Of a DNA stretch of 64,000 nucleotides, positions 37,418 through 48,600 are shown one piece after another. The translations under genes were made by a program, and so were the position numbers. Under the pieces are notes generated by a model. It had not been told where the DNA came from. It saw nothing but the letters and a program-made list of their open reading frames with translations, and ran no database searches. This stretch comes from Vitellaria paradoxa (Eukaryota > Streptophyta > Magnoliopsida > Ericales > Sapotaceae). Location: assembly GCA_019916065.1 (NCBI GenBank), contig CM034233.1, positions 14,735,009 through 14,799,008 of the forward strand. Direction: 5' to 3'. Every line of letters starts with the position of its first letter. The first letter of the stretch is position 1.

Positions 37418-39205
37418 TCACCATAGCAGAAGTTAATTTAATGTCATATAGCATTCATGCATATTAAAAATAAACAAATTCTTCCAACTGACCATTTTTG
37501 TTTGTTGGCCAGAATTTTTTAGCACCGTAAATCTTGTAAATACATGCCGATTGTTGTCATGGGAGTGAGGCTGCCCTTGTGTTCATTGATGATGCTGTGC
37601 ACCATTAAGTTCACCTTGCACCAAGTGTATGCAACTTCAGTTTGGTTATTTTGAATTCTCAATCAATTTTCTGCCAGAAAAATATGAGCCTCTATTAGGA
37701 TTGTATTTCTCTGAGTAGGTTAACATCTGCAGCTTATGAGCCCTATATCTAAAGGATTTGCTGCCCATGATTTGAAATGATTGGTGATTGCTCGAGTTTG
37801 CAGGGTGTATTTGGCGAGTGTTGATCATGGAAGTTAGTACTCCCAAGGTTTCCTGTGCTTGTGCTTGTGCCTGTGCTTGCTATGTGAATGAACTATCTTC
37901 TGTTTAATGGCCTGGCTTAAAAAACTGAGCTCCCAGGACATTCCCTCCTTTGCTTAAATACACTATGCTTGGAATCTGATGTTAAATATCCAGACCTAAT
38001 AAGTTGTAAACCACTTACCTTACTTTACCACATGTTGTCTGTTGATCCTGCACCCTCTTCCGCTGAACTCTAGGCCCGGTTTACACCTTATTTCTGCATT
38101 TTACCAGGCATGTGCGATGTGTATTAACACCCTTTACCAAAATTTGTTGATTAAGATTGCTTAAACTTAGGAAGAGTGCTGGGCACCTAGCTAATATATT
38201 GGTTTTATTGACTGTAAAGTAAGGGAGTTCAATGAATATCATGTCCGAAGACCACTCAGGATTGTAAGCATTATTGGTGTTGTGAAGTTTAAAAGATTTC
38301 TCTTCCATCAGGTTGGCTTGCTGCCGTGTTTTAGTATTAAAAACCAACCTCAAAAGTATTGTAGTACGGACTAGACAAACAAACTTTTACTTTTTCTTCA
38401 TGGTTTTGGAAACCCTGAGCTGCTAGTTTCAGAGGTTCTATTGTCTGTCTCCTTGTACTTCCTTCCCAAGTGCAATGAAGCTTCTTTACACCAAGGCACC
38501 TTTAGTTCTTACTACTCGCAAAATTTCACTTCTCCACAGGTGTATGCGCAGATCTAATCCATCATATATGTGTATATATATATATATATAATATCAGCAG
38601 TTGGGTTTGGGTTAGTTCATTAGCAGTAGCTTGTATGTTGATTGTGGCACTTGAATTTCGCAGCTAGCTAGGCCTTTATCACTTGAAATGTGACACGTCT
38701 TGTGATCTTATAATCAATCTTGGACTGCAGAAACAGTTCTTGTGGAAATTTTAAATGGAAAAAAAAAAAGAATTAATTTGTTGGATCAATATTTAGATGC
38801 ATATGTTGATATTAATAATTACTTTTTTTTTTTGGGTCCTTCTTAATTCAATGCATACATACTGGTCAACCCTATATGGGATTAATTTTTATTTTTTTAT
38901 TGTGGTAAGATGAGAGACGGCACCAACCCCAATACATCTTCTGACTTGGTAGGCAAAACATGTTAGTTGGATCTTGCTCATCTGCTACCGAAGTTCCAGC
39001 TGTGGCTCCATCATCCCGGCTTCGGGTCATTTTATCACCTTTAATCACTTTCCTAGTAATGGGTTCGATCGGTTGGGTGGTGGAGCAAATTGGGTTGCAG
39101 GGGCTGCGGTGCATCGTTTGTTTGATCCCTAGTCTAGAACCGAATTGACCTGCACTTGAATGACGATATTAATAGAAATGAAACAATTCAAATTGAAAAC
39201 TGTTC
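37418..39205. other. Intergenic, no gene seen
   Basis: Mixed composition with no coding frame that resembles a protein. GTGCTTGTGCTTGTGCCTGTGC is a short imperfect repeat near 37857. (TA)n at 38564-38592. The 38930-39140 part is GC-richer without a recognisable product. Confidence 0.45.
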
Positions 39206-39900
39206 AAATTTTGGGCCGTTTGGTGCACCAAACTTTAGTAAAAAGTTTTGAAAATTTTTAAAAATCTCTATTACATTTTTATACATTTTTACCTTTTCAA
39301 AGTTTAAAAAAAGTTCAATACCTTTGAAAAAAAGTCGATTAGTAGAATTCAGTTAACCAAATAACAAAATTTTTTTTATCATTCTCATCATGGACTCCCA
39401 ATCTACTGAATGACATTTATCGTGACTAATTGTTCTGGGGACGTGTGTCAACAGATTTGCACAATCAACTTCCGTCCAAAGGAATTATAGAAATTATTTC
39501 GACATCGATTTGGTCTGCAAAAAAGGCATGACTGATACAAAATTTTGAATCCGTTTAAATAGAAATTTAATCCGTCAGAATGGAAATTTTATTATTCATC
39601 TATAAAAAATGTGGTTTGAAATGTGTGCATCAAATATAAAAAATTTATTCAAATCACATTTTATCTCATTTTGTCTCATTTTTTATCACTCTAAACATCC
39701 GCTTAGTCTAAAATGTTATTAATACTCAAGAGACTTTTATTTGTACTACACACCATATTAAAAATTCAATTCACTGTTTTGATAACAATTATTATATTTT
39801 GATGTTATATTTATAGATAGATATGATAAGAAAATATTGTTCAATAGTTGATGTGAGATGGATGGATTGTGAGATAATTGATGTGAGATGGAAAATTTTG
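39206..39900. repeat. Decayed GTTTGG-type elements
   Basis: GGGCCGTTTGGTGCACC at 39213 and AATCACATTTTATCTCA...TCACTCTAAACATCCGC at about 39650-39702 look like ends of old family A-type MITEs. GATGTGAGATGGA occurs twice around 39850-39895. Borders not resolved. Confidence 0.35.
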
Positions 39901-40058
39901 GGTTTGTTTGGAGTAAGAAAAAATGAGATAAATTGTGGTTTGGGAAGCGTTCGTAATGCGTGTAATGAGAGAAAAAAGTTGATGTGATATAAAGTTAACA
40001 GAGATTTATAGAGATTTTCAGAGATTTTCAGCAAAATATTACACGCCAAACGCAGCCT
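39901..40058. mobile_element. Short family A-type MITE with 6-bp target duplication
   Basis: GGGTTTGTTTGGAGTAAGAA at the left and CCAAACGCAGCCT at the right are inverted termini. AATTTT flanks both ends (39895-39900, 40059-40064). The left end shares GTTTGGAGTAAGAAAAAA with 30737-31099, but the inside is only about 158 bp, so it looks like an internally deleted relative. Confidence 0.7.
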
Positions 40059-40064
40059 AATTTT

Positions 40065-41106
40065 ATGTGCGTAAATTGGAAGAGAATATCACTTTATACG
40101 TGGAATTGGGACTTGCATGTGATTGGATTGAGAATTGGTTCATATTGTCAACTCATTAATCCAGAATCAAACTATGCCCCTGATCCAGAGTGAAAGTCTA
40201 TTAAATGCGCAAGTCAACAATCTGGTTTGATGCTTAAATGAGTCTTTTTAAAATGAGCTTTTAATTAAATTAATTTAATGATATTTTGAGTTTACTTTAA
40301 ATGAGGTTAGATTGAATTAAAAATAAAAAAAAATAATATTGATAAAAATATTAAATATATTTAGTATTAATTGATTTGACGCTGAGTAATATATATATAT
40401 ATATATATATATATGTTTATGCATATATTTACCCTTTCTCAAGTTTTGACCACTATTTTCTAATTTATTTAAAAGAGTTTTGACCGAATTGAAGTTGAGA
40501 AAAAAAATTAATATTTACTCCTTCTCAAGTCATCTCCTCTTTTTTTTTTTGAATAAAATTACTTGACTTTTAACATAAATTAGTATGATAGGCTTTGAAA
40601 TGTATTTAAATTAAATCACATAAGATTTAATTTCAAATAAAATTACTTCAAATTTTGAAAATTGAGTAAACCGATCTATTTAACACCATTTACTAATTAC
40701 TAAATATTTAGAAAAACATTTTTGTATTGAATTGGGTTATAAATGGTAATCTGTTGATTCTTAATCTTTTTATCAGAAAAAATAATTATAAGAACTCCAA
40801 AATAGGGATCGTAAATTTTAGTCTTTTCTTCAAACCAAAGAACCCTTCAGCTCTTGAGGGAGAAAAGGTTTGTGGGAGGCTTCAATCCTCGGGCAAGGCT
40901 ATTAAAAGAACCATTGCTTGTATTAATCAATTTCAAGAAAATTTAGCTCAGTATTCAAATTTGATATGTGACTGGAGAGACGATATCATATTTAAATATA
41001 TATAAAGTAAAGTTTGCTGCACCTCATGATACTTAATTAAGTACTATAATTATGACACGTGATACTTAATTGTAATTATCTTAAATAATTTTATTTATTA
41101 TATAAA
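40065..41106. other. Intergenic, no gene
   Basis: (TA)n at 40388-40414; AT-rich otherwise. The 92-codon frame at 40727 has no recognised match and begins in AT-rich sequence. Confidence 0.45.
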
Positions 41107-41114
41107 TTTACGAT

Positions 41115-42394
41115 TAGGGGTGGCAAAATTGACCCAAACCCATCAACCCACCTAATTAAACCCATAATAAATGGGTTTGGGTCCTATTATTTTACTAATT
41201 GGGTTGTAATTGGGTAACTTATAAAATACCCATTTATAAACGGGTGTAAATGGGTTGTGAAACGAGACCCGTTAAAACACCCATTTAAGTTAAAAAAATT
41301 AGTTTAACCCCCCTCTCTCTTTACACTGTTCTCTCTCTCTCTAGCAATATCTACAATAAATGTATAATATATACATTATATATATATAATACGTGTATAT
41401 ATATATTCAGCGTATACAATAAATGTATAATATATACATTATATATAATTTATTTCTTCTTCCATTCTCTGTTCCTATTCTCCTCCATATTCAATACAAA
41501 TAACACATGCGCGTACACACACGCGCCCACACACACATACACGTCTACACACACGCACGCGCACAAACACGTCTACACAGGCGCACGCGCGTGCGCACGC
41601 ATACACACGTGTGTGCACACATACGCGCACGCACGCACATACACGCATACACGCCTACACACGCGCGTGCGCACGCACATACACAAGCATACATGCCTAC
41701 ACACATGTGCGTGCACACATACACGCACGCGCGCGCGTGCACACACGCATACATGCCTACACACATGCGTGCGCATGCACACACGTACGCGCGCGCAAAT
41801 ACATGCATACACACCTACACACGCGCGCGCGTGGACACACATGCACACACGTGTGTGGGTGCGTACACGCACACACACACGAGCTCGTGCGCGCACACGT
41901 ACACACACGAACACCTGCACACACACGCACATGCACAAGTGCACGCGCACGCGCACGCACACACACGCACACACACCCCCCACACACATACGTGCGCACG
42001 TGCGTGCGTGCAGAGAGAGAGAGAGGGAGTTGTTAATTTAAAATTGAATAAAAAATAAATCGGTTCGTACAAATTCGAAATTAACTGAAAAATACAAATA
42101 TAATATATAATATTATATAATATGTATAATATTATATTAATTAAAATAAATATTGATGTATTTATATATATATATACACATTAATTGAAATAAATTTTTA
42201 ATTTTTTTTAAAAAGTAAGTTGAGTCATAAGTAAATGGGTTGGATATGGGTTCATAGGTTTGATATAACCCATATTCAACCCGCCCATATCTAACCCGCC
42301 TTTTAAATGGGTGAGTTTGGATTACACCCATTTAATCTCCAACCCGTTTAAACCCATCACTAACCCACCCAACCCGCCCATTTTGCCACCCCTA
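41115..42394. mobile_element. Non-autonomous hAT-like element, 1.28 kb
   Basis: Left end TAGGGGTGGCAAAAT and the reverse complement of the right end, TAGGGGTGGCAAAATG, are near-identical terminal inverted repeats. Flanking 8-mers TTTACGAT (41107-41114) and TCTACTAT (42395-42402) match at 6 of 8 positions, as for an 8-bp hAT target duplication with some decay. Both subterminal regions carry many ACCCA(A/T)/TGGGT motifs in inverted arrangement (for example AAATGGGTTTGGGT and AACCCGTTTAAACCC), the usual layout of transposase-binding clusters. There is no transposase; the centre holds the CA/CG tract and duplicated TA-rich blocks (ACAATAAATGTATAATATAT at 41352 and 41416). Confidence 0.85.
41502..42012. 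repeat. Long alternating purine-pyrimidine (CA/CG) tract
   Basis: About 510 bp are almost only CA/TG and CG steps (for example ACGCGCACACACATGC patterns), with local units such as GCATACA(C/T)GCCTACACACA repeated. All frames translate to His-Thr-Ala-Arg or Cys-Val strings and none is a gene. Ends in (GA)n. Composition favours left-handed Z-DNA and replication slippage. Confidence 0.92.
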
Positions 42395-42402
42395 TCTACT
42401 AT

Positions 42403-43372
42403 TCTGATTAATCAAAGAATTTTATTTAATTTATAAATATTTCACATTTTATTTTTCATGCAAAATAATATAAAAATTTTATTTATTACATGAGTATTTC
42501 ATTTAATAATCTTAATTTATTTTATTTCTATTCTGACTAATCTAAATATTCATTCATTATATAAGTATTTAAAATGAGAATTATATTGTATTTTAATCCC
42601 AGTCTGTCCCATATAAGTGTTGAATAATCAAATTTATCATGTATGTTAAAATCATTTATTTTTCTAACATAATTATATTTTATATTTATTCATATAATTC
42701 AATTTATATTAATTATTTTCTACTTTTGTTATTTCCCGCATGCAAATTTGTCAAGTCCCGAAATCCTGAGATCTCGATAAGTGAGTTAGTATTGGAAATT
42801 TAATGCACCCAGTCCATTACAATTTTATTATTTACTCTTCAAAGTCAGTGACTATCCTATTTATTGATATAAATAATAGTAATAATTATTTTATTAATAA
42901 AATACACACCTTAGATTTTATTAAAACCAGATAACATAAATTTCATTTACTTGTAAAATGATATTTCCAAATATATAAAATTTTTAAGTTATCACATTTA
43001 AGTTGTAAAAGCTACTCAATAGGACTAGGATTTCAAATGATTGTACCGGTTCTCCTAGATCTCAGGCTCTACACCTACAATATAGTTTATAAAGACGTGA
43101 GTACTAAACTACTTGTGCTCACGATGTATAAAAATATACTTTTACAATACTTTTTAAGAATCATATAAAAATAAGGCATATAGGCAAAAATCATCGAATA
43201 CATGAACATATAATAGAATAGGATAACATTAATTCGTAACTTTTATTTCTCTTGTTAACCTTTCTTTATTACTATTATTATTATTATTATTATTATCTTT
43301 TTCCAATGTGGAAAATGATACTCTGTAAAACTGTCTCATAATCAAAGTGGCAGTCCAAATCCTCATCGATTC
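42403..43372. other. Intergenic, AT-rich, no gene
   Basis: Nothing recognised apart from an (ATT)n microsatellite at 43268-43297. Confidence 0.5.
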
Positions 43373-43375
43373 GTA

Positions 43376-43406
<31 letters not shown>
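43373..43406. repeat. (TG)n(TA)n at the left border of the pararetrovirus
   Basis: TGTGTGTGTATATATA... runs up to base 43406, where the viral terminal repeat begins. The matching TA run resumes at 51601-51620 after the insertion, so the element sits inside a microsatellite. Confidence 0.9.
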
Positions 43407-43495
43407 CAACAACAGCCCAGGAATAGCAAGATAGTAAAGCAAGCATGACATACTTGATACAAGTTATATCTAATAACAAAATTCCTTAATCTTGT
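43407..43495 (-). repeat. Pararetrovirus terminal direct repeat, downstream copy
   Basis: Plus-strand text starts CAACAACAGCCCAGGAATAG and ends TTCCTTAATCTTGT, as in 51500-51601. Between CATGACA and AAGTTATATC a short segment differs in length (about 13 bp shorter here). It ends the element against the TA run. Confidence 0.9.
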
Positions 43496-43708
43496 CTAAA
43501 TAATATTTTTCTCTTTTTCTTAAGAAAAAATAACTTATAAATAATGATTCTAAAATTCTTGTTTGATGAATGTCAGTTTCAGATATCCTTTGTCTTGTAA
43601 TAGATAAACGAATTCTATACCAAGATAATTTTTGTTTATAATAATTTAATAGAATCATAAGATGAAGAGAAATATAACTGATAAAAGTACAGATGATGCA
43701 AATAAAGC

Positions 43709-43714
43709 TTTATT
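43709..43714 (-). terminator. Poly(A) signal AATAAA of the pararetrovirus
   Basis: AATAAA on the minus strand within the palindrome AATAAAGCTTTATT, about 190 nt downstream of the TATA box. The spacing fits the short promoter-to-poly(A) distance of caulimovirid genomes, where the signal is bypassed once on the circular template. Confidence 0.65.
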
Positions 43715-43905
43715 AATAAACAATGTAAATACAACTTTGATACAAGAACTTACTTGATACAAATGACTAGACTTGATACATCAGAGATAGCAAGATAAAG
43801 GATAGGAAGTTTTGAGGGAGGTGAAACAGAGAGGTTTTGGTTTTCAGAAGGGTTCTGAAATTTTTTCCCAATTTCTCCGAATGCCCTCAATGTTTGCTCT
43901 CGTCT

Positions 43906-43915
43906 CTTTTTATAG
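43906..43915 (-). promoter_or_regulatory. TATA box of the pararetroviral genomic promoter
   Basis: CTATAAAAAG on the minus strand, after a GC-modest upstream region, followed by GAGACGAGAGCAAACATTG. Position between the last reading frame and the poly(A) signal matches the genomic-RNA promoter of caulimovirids. Activity is inferred. Confidence 0.7.
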
Positions 43916-44053
43916 AGAAGAAAAGGAATCAGGCTACAGTTTTTCCCGTGATGGGTACTGATAAAGAGCCTGACTTCTTTTTACAAAGATGACATAAAGT
44001 TTGACATAAAGATAAAGCTAAAGCTGATAAATACATAAAGTAGACATAAAGCT

Positions 44054-44212
44054 GAAAAGTGACATAAAGCTTGATGGCAATAATTTCTTTGGCATATGGC
44101 TTGATGAATAATTGCAGGCGTGCCCGAAAAGTGACATAAAGTTTGATAGCAATAGTCTCTTTGGCAGGTGAGACTTGATGTTCTTTTGTCATAGCTTGAT
44201 GAATGATTCCAG
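44054..44212 (-). repeat. Imperfect tandem duplication upstream of the viral promoter
   Basis: GACATAAAG(C/T)TTGAT(G/A)GCAATA ... CTCTTTGGCA ... GCTTGATGAAT(A/G)ATT(G/C)CAGGC occurs twice over about 160 bp. It lies 140-300 bp upstream of the TATA box, where caulimovirid enhancers sit, and overlaps the end of the last frame's region. Confidence 0.65.
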
Positions 44213-44239
44213 GCATGTGATTCTGCAGTGGCTTGATAA

Positions 44240-45679
44240 TCAATTTTTTGCTTTTGCTTTTGTTTTCTTCTTTTCCTTGATTGGTGCTGATGGAGTAGGA
44301 TTATGGATGGGAGGAAGGATACCATAGCAGTCGTCTTCATTATCATTGCCAAGGTTGACTGAGGTGAAGCTTTCTGCCGAATTGGAGTCCTCACTTGATT
44401 CCTGTTCTGATAATGATTCCAATGCAGCTAATAATTGTTGTTTTAATTCCTTTTTTGATGCTGTGGCTGCAAGTTTGGACATATTCTGGCTTTTTTGAAG
44501 AAGGAACTGAGGGTTTGTTGATGTTGTTAATACTGAATGTTGATGGAAATACTTATCAATGGCCGTGGGAGTAATCCTGTCAATTTTAAATTGCTCCCAC
44601 CATTTGACTTTGATTCTGCGGATTAGTGATGAAATGGTTGGTCCTTGATGAAAATATTCCCATTGGATGATCCAGGCAAGGGAAAATTGTTGGAAGAAAT
44701 AAAATAGATGAGGGAATTGGTTCATAGGAAAATGAGATGGGATTTTAAATCTGTCTTGATAAATCTGGAGGCCTTGATGAGCTTGTTGGGGTAATATTTC
44801 TGGTAATGGCCCAAACATGTTCCACCATTCGATGAACCATGCTGGAAGATCTTGATGAAATTTGTTGTGGAATTAAAACATCCAAGAATGTCTGAATGTT
44901 TTATTTTGATGATAAAAGGTGTGATACCAGGCTTTTTGATAATCCCAGTAATTATAGGTGGATGGAACAAAATGTTGAGAAAACTGGCGGAATTGGTTTG
45001 GATGTCCTCCCCAGTCTTCAAAAGATAGGATTTTGATAATCTGACATGTTGAATAAGCAATTTGGGTTTGGTCAAATTTATCTGGATAATGTTTAAAAGA
45101 TACTGATTCAGTGTCAATCAGTATAAATTCATAAAACTTTTGGGTTTTCATGGAATTTGAAGTCACAAAATGGTTGTTTGGAAGAAATACAGTTTGGAGA
45201 AGATCATGGATAGCTTGATAATTGGGTGGATTTGTAAATGGGTTTTCATATTCTTGAGATAATCTGGTAATAATATAGGTTTGTGGTTTGGGAAAATATT
45301 GTGATTTTGATGATAGGGAAGTTTGGGAAATTGGTGTGGGGTTTGCCGACACCACCACGTTTTTTTATGAAGAGGCTATGGGGCCAAGAGCCACCATAGA
45401 TGATGAAGAGGGACGTGTAGCCACCTCTTTTGATGATCCAGTTGTGACTGTTTGAGCAAAGCTCTTATTAGCCACTTGGCTTAATATCTGCTGTTGTTGT
45501 CTTTCTTCTTCCATTAACTGGGTATACCAGTCAGTTGGAGATAATGGAAGGACCCTGGGAATGGTAGTTGGTAAGGGAGTGGTTTGATTAGAGGATGGTT
45601 TGATAGGTATCATGGCATATGATTCTTTTGATATTGGTTGTTGGGTTGATGAAGAGGGTCTAATAGGTTTAGGAGGCAT
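44240..45679 (-). pseudogene. Last pararetroviral frame, broken in three pieces, function unknown
   Basis: Starts with ATG at 45679, 11 nt before the end of the RT frame. The first piece (45679-45365) is Pro/Ser-rich with a Gln-rich stretch and stops at TAA beside a homopolymer A run at 45361-45366. The second piece (about 45358-44873) has no ATG. The third (about 44818-44240) includes a coiled-coil-like KELKQQLLAALESLSEQES and ends in a Lys/Ala-rich basic tail. Continuous protein-like character across three frames indicates one original frame with two frameshifts. Its position fits the 3' caulimovirid ORF, but I cannot assign a role such as translational transactivator. Confidence 0.6.
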
Positions 45680-48600
45680 GGTTTCCCTGCAAAAATTCAC
45701 GGGTAAGGAAATCAGGGATGGAATTTGCTTCTCCTTTGATGTATTCAATTTTATAATCAAAAACTGATAAAATAGCTTGCCATCTTGTAAAAATCTGTTT
45801 TGATGCAATGTTTTGAACATCTTTTTGTAAAACATGCTTGGCAGCCTTACAATCAATTCTGATTAAAAATTCTTGATTTAATAAATCACTTTGAAATTTT
45901 TGAATGCATAATACAATAGATAAAATTTCTTTTTTAATAGTGCTATAATTCTTCTGGGCATTAGTCCATGTTCCTGATGTAAACCGGACTAATTGTTCTT
46001 GATGGTGACCAGGAAGACGTTGTTTTAGAATACCACCGTATCCTAAATCTGATGCATCAGTTTCTACAATTTTATAGGCTAGAGGGTTTGCTATATGCAG
46101 ACATGGCAAAGACTTAAGATGTTGCTTAAGTTGTTTGATAATTTGGGTATGCTGAGGAGACCATGGAGGAGGATTTTTCTTAAGCCTCTCTCTTAATGGA
46201 GCAGCAATGATACTAAGTTTTTTATAGTATTCTGAGATATAATTGAGGCTCCCTAAAAACCTCTGAAGTTGTTTTTTATCCTTAATTTCATTAGGAAATT
46301 TACTTGCAAATTCTAAGGCTCTTTCAATTGGAGTAATTGTTCCTTGATCAATGTAATGTCCAAGGAATCTTATCCTTGTTTGAAAGAGATTGATTTTTGT
46401 TGGAGAAAGCACTAAACCATTTTTCTTTATAATATAAAGGAAAGTATTTAAATGCTTCCAATGAGATTGAATACTATTTGAGAAAATTAATATATCATCA
46501 ATATATACTATTGAGAAATCAGTATATGGATTAAAGATGTCATTCATGATTTTTTGAAATTCACTTGGAGCATTTTTTAATCCAAAAGGCATTACATTCC
46601 ATTCATATTGTCCAAAAGGGACAGTGAATGCGGTTTTATATTTATCTGGTTCTGAGATCTGAATTTGCCAAAATCCAGATTTTAAATCAAATTTTGAATA
46701 TATTTTAGCATGTACAAGTCTTTGGAGGAGGTCTTGCTTGTTAGGGATTGGATATCTTATCCACTGCAAAACATCGTTCAAAGGCTTGTAATTTATTACT
46801 AGTCTTGGAGTTCCTCTTTCTATTTCAGCGTTCTTATTTACATAGAAAGCAGCACAACTCCAGGGAGATTTGGATGGTCTTATTAGTTTTTTGTCTAATA
46901 AATCTTGGATTTCTTTTTTACAATAATCCAAAAGTTCTTGATTCATTTGGATAGGTCTGGCTTTTGTCTTAATTTTTGATTCTTGAAAGTCTTTAATATA
47001 AGGGAGAGTAACTATATGGCTTTTCCTATTCCAAAATGCATTTGGGATGGAGGAAGAAACTTCTTTGATTATTTTATCTTTAAAATTCTCAATTGTCAAT
47101 TTCAACTGGCTATCTTGAAGTTGAGTTTTGATTTGTTGGCATACTTTTTCTTGTTTTAGGAGCATTAAATGTTTTTCTTTTGTTATGATTTTTGAGATAT
47201 TATTTACTTGAGTTTTTTCTATAGCTATAGCTTTTAAAATATTTAAATCTTTAATATTTGGAGGATTAAGAAATTCAAATATAATCTCTTGGTCAAATAT
47301 ATTAGTAGAAATTCCTTTAGGAGATACCGTCATGGGTTGAATAAGATTTAAGAAAGGTGTTCCTAATATTACTTCTCTATTTAAATCTTTTACTAAAATA
47401 AATGGAGTCTTTATACATATATTTTGATTACATACATGAGCTTTTGTTAATTTATATTTAACTTTTAATGGCATACCATTAGCAGATGATAGTCTTTCTT
47501 TTGTTGGTTCAAAATATTTTATGGGTACTAATCCTTCCTGTATACAGTTAAGGTCAGCACCAGAATCAAAGAGTGCAGTAGTATTAATAGTATATTCTTT
47601 ATTAATTACAATTTTTAATTTTACATTCCATTTTTGATAAGATATCTGGGTTAATAGGAAAATATCCTCTTTTTTATGTTCTTTATTATGGGTTAACATG
47701 GTTTCTTGATCGGAAGTTGAGGCTATAGTATCTTGATGTTGATTTTTTAGAATTAATACTTGTCTTGTTAATTCTTGAATTTCTGATTTTGATAATCCTA
47801 ACTCCTGTTTTAAAATCTTAATTTCTTTTTTGATTTCTTTGATTTCAAGTTTAATATCTTCTATTGGAATTTTTTGTGATTTCTGAGGTTGTTTAGCCTT
47901 TTTTAATATTGAATCTAGATCATAACAATTTTCTACTACCTTTTCTTGATTCTTCTTAGTTTGTTGAAGGTTTTCTTTTAATTTTAATAAATAATTTCTT
48001 TTCAGTTGAGGGTCTTCTATATCTTCAATCATTTCCATAATTAATTCTTGTTCTCTGGTAATAACATTACAATGACAGTTTTGTTTGATAGTTTTACTAC
48101 TAGATGAATCTTCAGATATTTCTGTATTAGATTCAGTTGATGATGTGATATTATCTATTTCAAAGTCATCTTGAGAGTTTGATTTTTCATATTCTGATTC
48201 AGAATTATTTAACATTAATATTTCTAACTGTTTTTTGAGGTGTTCATCAATATCTAAAGAATTTATTTTACCTTTTAATGGGCAATTATTTTTATAATGT
48301 CCTATTTTTCCACACTTATAACATGTTGGAGGTATTTTTTGATTGTTAATAAGCTTTTTCGATTTTTTCTTATGTTGGAATTGATTTGGTTTATTTTTGT
48401 ATGGTTTTTTGTAAAAATTATCTTGACTAGGTTGTCTTTTCTTTTTATAATAGGGTTTTGGTATTAGCTTTTTATGTTTTTTATGTTTTCTTGATGGAGG
48501 TAAATTTTGTTTGGCTAATCCGAATTGTTCACAAAATGTGCCTAACTCTTTATGTGATTGTGTTAATTCTCTTTGTAATCTTTGGTTTAATTGGAAATTA

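Noticed and set aside
41507..42072. Long frames on both strands over the CA/CG tract (up to 183 codons)
   Set aside because: They translate to His/Thr/Ala/Arg or Cys/Val strings in all frames. This is dinucleotide repeat translation, not protein coding.
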